A stretch of 64,000 nt of DNA from Bacillus zhangzhouensis (lineage in GTDB: Bacteria; Bacillota; Bacilli; Bacillales; Bacillaceae). Shown one piece after another: positions 62,758-64,000 of this stretch. The translations under genes were made by a program, and so were the position numbers. Under the pieces are notes generated by a model. That model did not search any database, was not told the origin of the DNA, and worked only from the letters and a program-made list of their open reading frames with translations. The stretch is from positions 51,542 through 115,541 of the forward strand of contig NZ_JOTP01000012.1 in NCBI RefSeq assembly GCF_000715205.1, given 5' to 3'. The first letter of the stretch is position 1; each line of letters opens with the position of its first letter.

Positions 62758-63375
62758 ATGAATGATTTTCTGACTTTTCTTCTTACTCTGTTTGTCGTTG
62801 CTTCTCCTGGAGTTGATTTTGCCTTAATCACGAAAAGAACCATAGGTACCGGAAAATCTGATGGGATCAAGATGGCGTTAGGTCTAACATCAGGCGCTCT
62901 TATTCATACACTTGCTGCAGCATTTGGACTTTCCTTAATTCTAATGAAGTCTGCTTTAGCATTTGAAATCATTAAATATCTAGGCGCTATTTACCTCATC
63001 TATCTAGGTGTGTCTTCTTTCATGAATAAAAAAGAGAGAGAAGCCGCCCCACCTCATAAGGTCGAAACGCCAAAACATTCTGCTTTTAAACAGGGATTCA
63101 TCTCAAATACATTAAATCCAAAGGTAGCTATTTTCTTTTTAACATTCTTACCTCAATTCGTCACACCAGGATTGAATACAAGTTTTCAGTTTGTCGTGAT
63201 GGGTTCAATATACGCTCTATTGTCTATATTGTGGTTTTCAACGATTGTATTGCTTCTTGGCTACATCAAAAAATTCTTATTATCAGCAAAAGTTCAAACG
63301 ACCATTGATAGAATAACAGGTTTAGTGTTAGTAGGCTTTGGCGTGAAACTATTGTTTACAAATCCAAAACATTAG
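62758..63375 (+). CDS. LysE/RhtB-family amino-acid exporter
   Basis: 205 residues, about six membrane segments. FVVASPGVDFALITKRTIGTGKSDGIKMALG is the family N-terminus and GFISNTLNPKVAIFFLTFLPQF the conserved centre. Exports amino acids or small metabolites. ATG at 62758 has AAGGA 9 bases upstream; an in-frame ATG lies 6 bases earlier. Confidence 0.87.
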   Translation: MNDFLTFLLTLFVVASPGVDFALITKRTIGTGKSDGIKMALGLTSGALIHTLAAAFGLSLILMKSALAFEIIKYLGAIYLIYLGVSSFMNKKEREAAPPHKVETPKHSAFKQGFISNTLNPKVAIFFLTFLPQFVTPGLNTSFQFVVMGSIYALLSILWFSTIVLLLGYIKKFLLSAKVQTTIDRITGLVLVGFGVKLLFTNPKH

Positions 63376-63414
63376 ATATCCAATCTAAACAACTTCACAT
63401 GAAACTAAGAAGAA

Positions 63415-63438
63415 AAAGAGCCCTTTTAAGGGCTCAGA
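63415..63438 (-). terminator. Terminator facing left after the LysE gene
   Basis: GAGCCCTT pairs with AAGGGCTC (63418-63435); the T-run lies only on the left, i.e. on the minus strand, so it would end a transcript coming from the right. Confidence 0.6.
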
Positions 63439-63458
63439 TTGTAGAGAAACTCATGTTT

Positions 63459-64000
63459 CAGACGTAATGATCGGCCGTAAGTTTAATGCAGCTAAAAATA
63501 AAGCGGCTAAATAAAATACTTTTTTCATAAATACTCTTCTTCCTCTCTCTTCTTGTTGAGGTTACTTTGAGTATACGTCTGCCACATTCATTCTTAATCG
63601 ATCAGCATACAGCAGCGATTCAACATTTCGAACAAGGGGAAAAGCGTATCACCTTCAGACATCTAATACTAGCAACCGGTTCCCGCCCAATTGAAATTAG
63701 ATCACTCCCTTTCGGAGGTCGTATATTGTCTTCCACTGAAGCACTATCCCTTCCCAAGATTCCAAGAAATCTTGTCGTAGTTGGGGGCGGTTATATTGGG
63801 GTGGAACTAGGACAGATGTTTGCAAGATTTGGAACGAAAGTCACCATTTTGGAAGGCGGAGAACAAATATTGCCTGGCTTTGAAAGTGAACTTGTCTCGC
63901 CTGTCGTTCGTCAACTGAAAGAAGATGAAATCACACTGATAACATGAGCAAAAGTAACAGGTGACGAAAAGAATAAAACCTGTATTTTAATTTATTATGA
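63459..64000. other. Chimeric block of MFS and lpd fragments with a degraded tail
   Basis: 63459-63592 equals 61408-61541 (start of the MFS gene and its upstream region). 63593-63944 equals 59172-59523 (inside lpd) without a difference seen. From 63945 to the edge the alignment to lpd continues without gaps, but 16 of 56 bases differ, including nine C-to-A and three G-to-T. The joint is the one expected from circularising 59172-61541 (2370 bp). Confidence 0.9.

Noticed and set aside
63567..63947. A 126-codon ORF resembling lipoamide dehydrogenase at the right edge
   Set aside because: It is an internal copy of the 59 kb gene without FAD or redox motifs, inside the chimeric block.

Overview
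The window looks like chromosomal DNA of a low-GC Firmicute close to the Bacillus pumilus / safensis / altitudinis group. The clue is a gene order shared with Bacillus subtilis around htrA (ykgA, ykfDCBA, dppEDCBA, proG, htrA, ykcA, steT, then ykaA-pit-spoIIS-xlyA), combined with blocks that B. subtilis does not carry there. The species call is inference. No rRNA, tRNA, CRISPR array or transposase was seen.

Layout. 0-5.5 kb: a YrzI-type small protein, a full-length fused Ada, a GNAT enzyme, a small membrane protein, a PadR/HAAS pair with twin operators, a thioesterase and the amidinotransferase-family ykgA. 5.6-16.2 kb: the dipeptide and murein-peptide recycling cluster (dppABCDE, ykfABCD, proG). 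D-Ala-D-Ala and peptides are imported, trimmed, epimerised and used; a CodY-like box precedes dppA. 16.3-20.9 kb: htrA, the quinone-response dioxygenase mhqA/ykcA with its MhqR-type operator, steT and a zinc-ribbon protein. Two copies of a ~173-bp structured intergenic element (9.6 and 17.7 kb) each sit between duplicated hairpins.

20.9-32.3 kb is accessory: a galactitol-type PTS, a zinc alcohol dehydrogenase, a complete E1/E2/E3 2-oxo-acid or acetoin dehydrogenase-like complex, two short-chain dehydrogenases and a SorC-type regulator, all on the minus strand with three cre-like sites. It reads as one carbon-source pathway of unknown substrate. 32.4-38.6 kb: a sulfate ABC transporter with a leader attenuator, ggt and an ASCH protein. 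38.8-44.1 kb: ykaA-pit, the SpoIISA toxin with two short antitoxins, an XlyA-type amidase, xkdA and yjqB. This is the B. subtilis PBSX border, but without the prophage body.

44.4-64 kb is more variable: a chemoreceptor-like protein, an FAD monooxygenase, two tandem flagellin genes with sigma-D promoters and CsrA-type leader hairpins, a secreted Kelch protein with a 16-residue repeat, TetR/adh, alr, a Rap-Phr pair, a TetR-controlled orphan lipoamide dehydrogenase, an MFS/LysR pair and a LysE exporter.

The oddest signal is a pair of chimeric blocks, inside flagellin 1 (47474-47680) and at the right edge (63459-64000). Each joins the right end of a 2.4-2.9 kb segment of this same window to that segment's left end, head to tail, as a circle junction would. 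Mate-pair or gap-filling artefact is the leading explanation; re-inserted circular DNA is the biological alternative.
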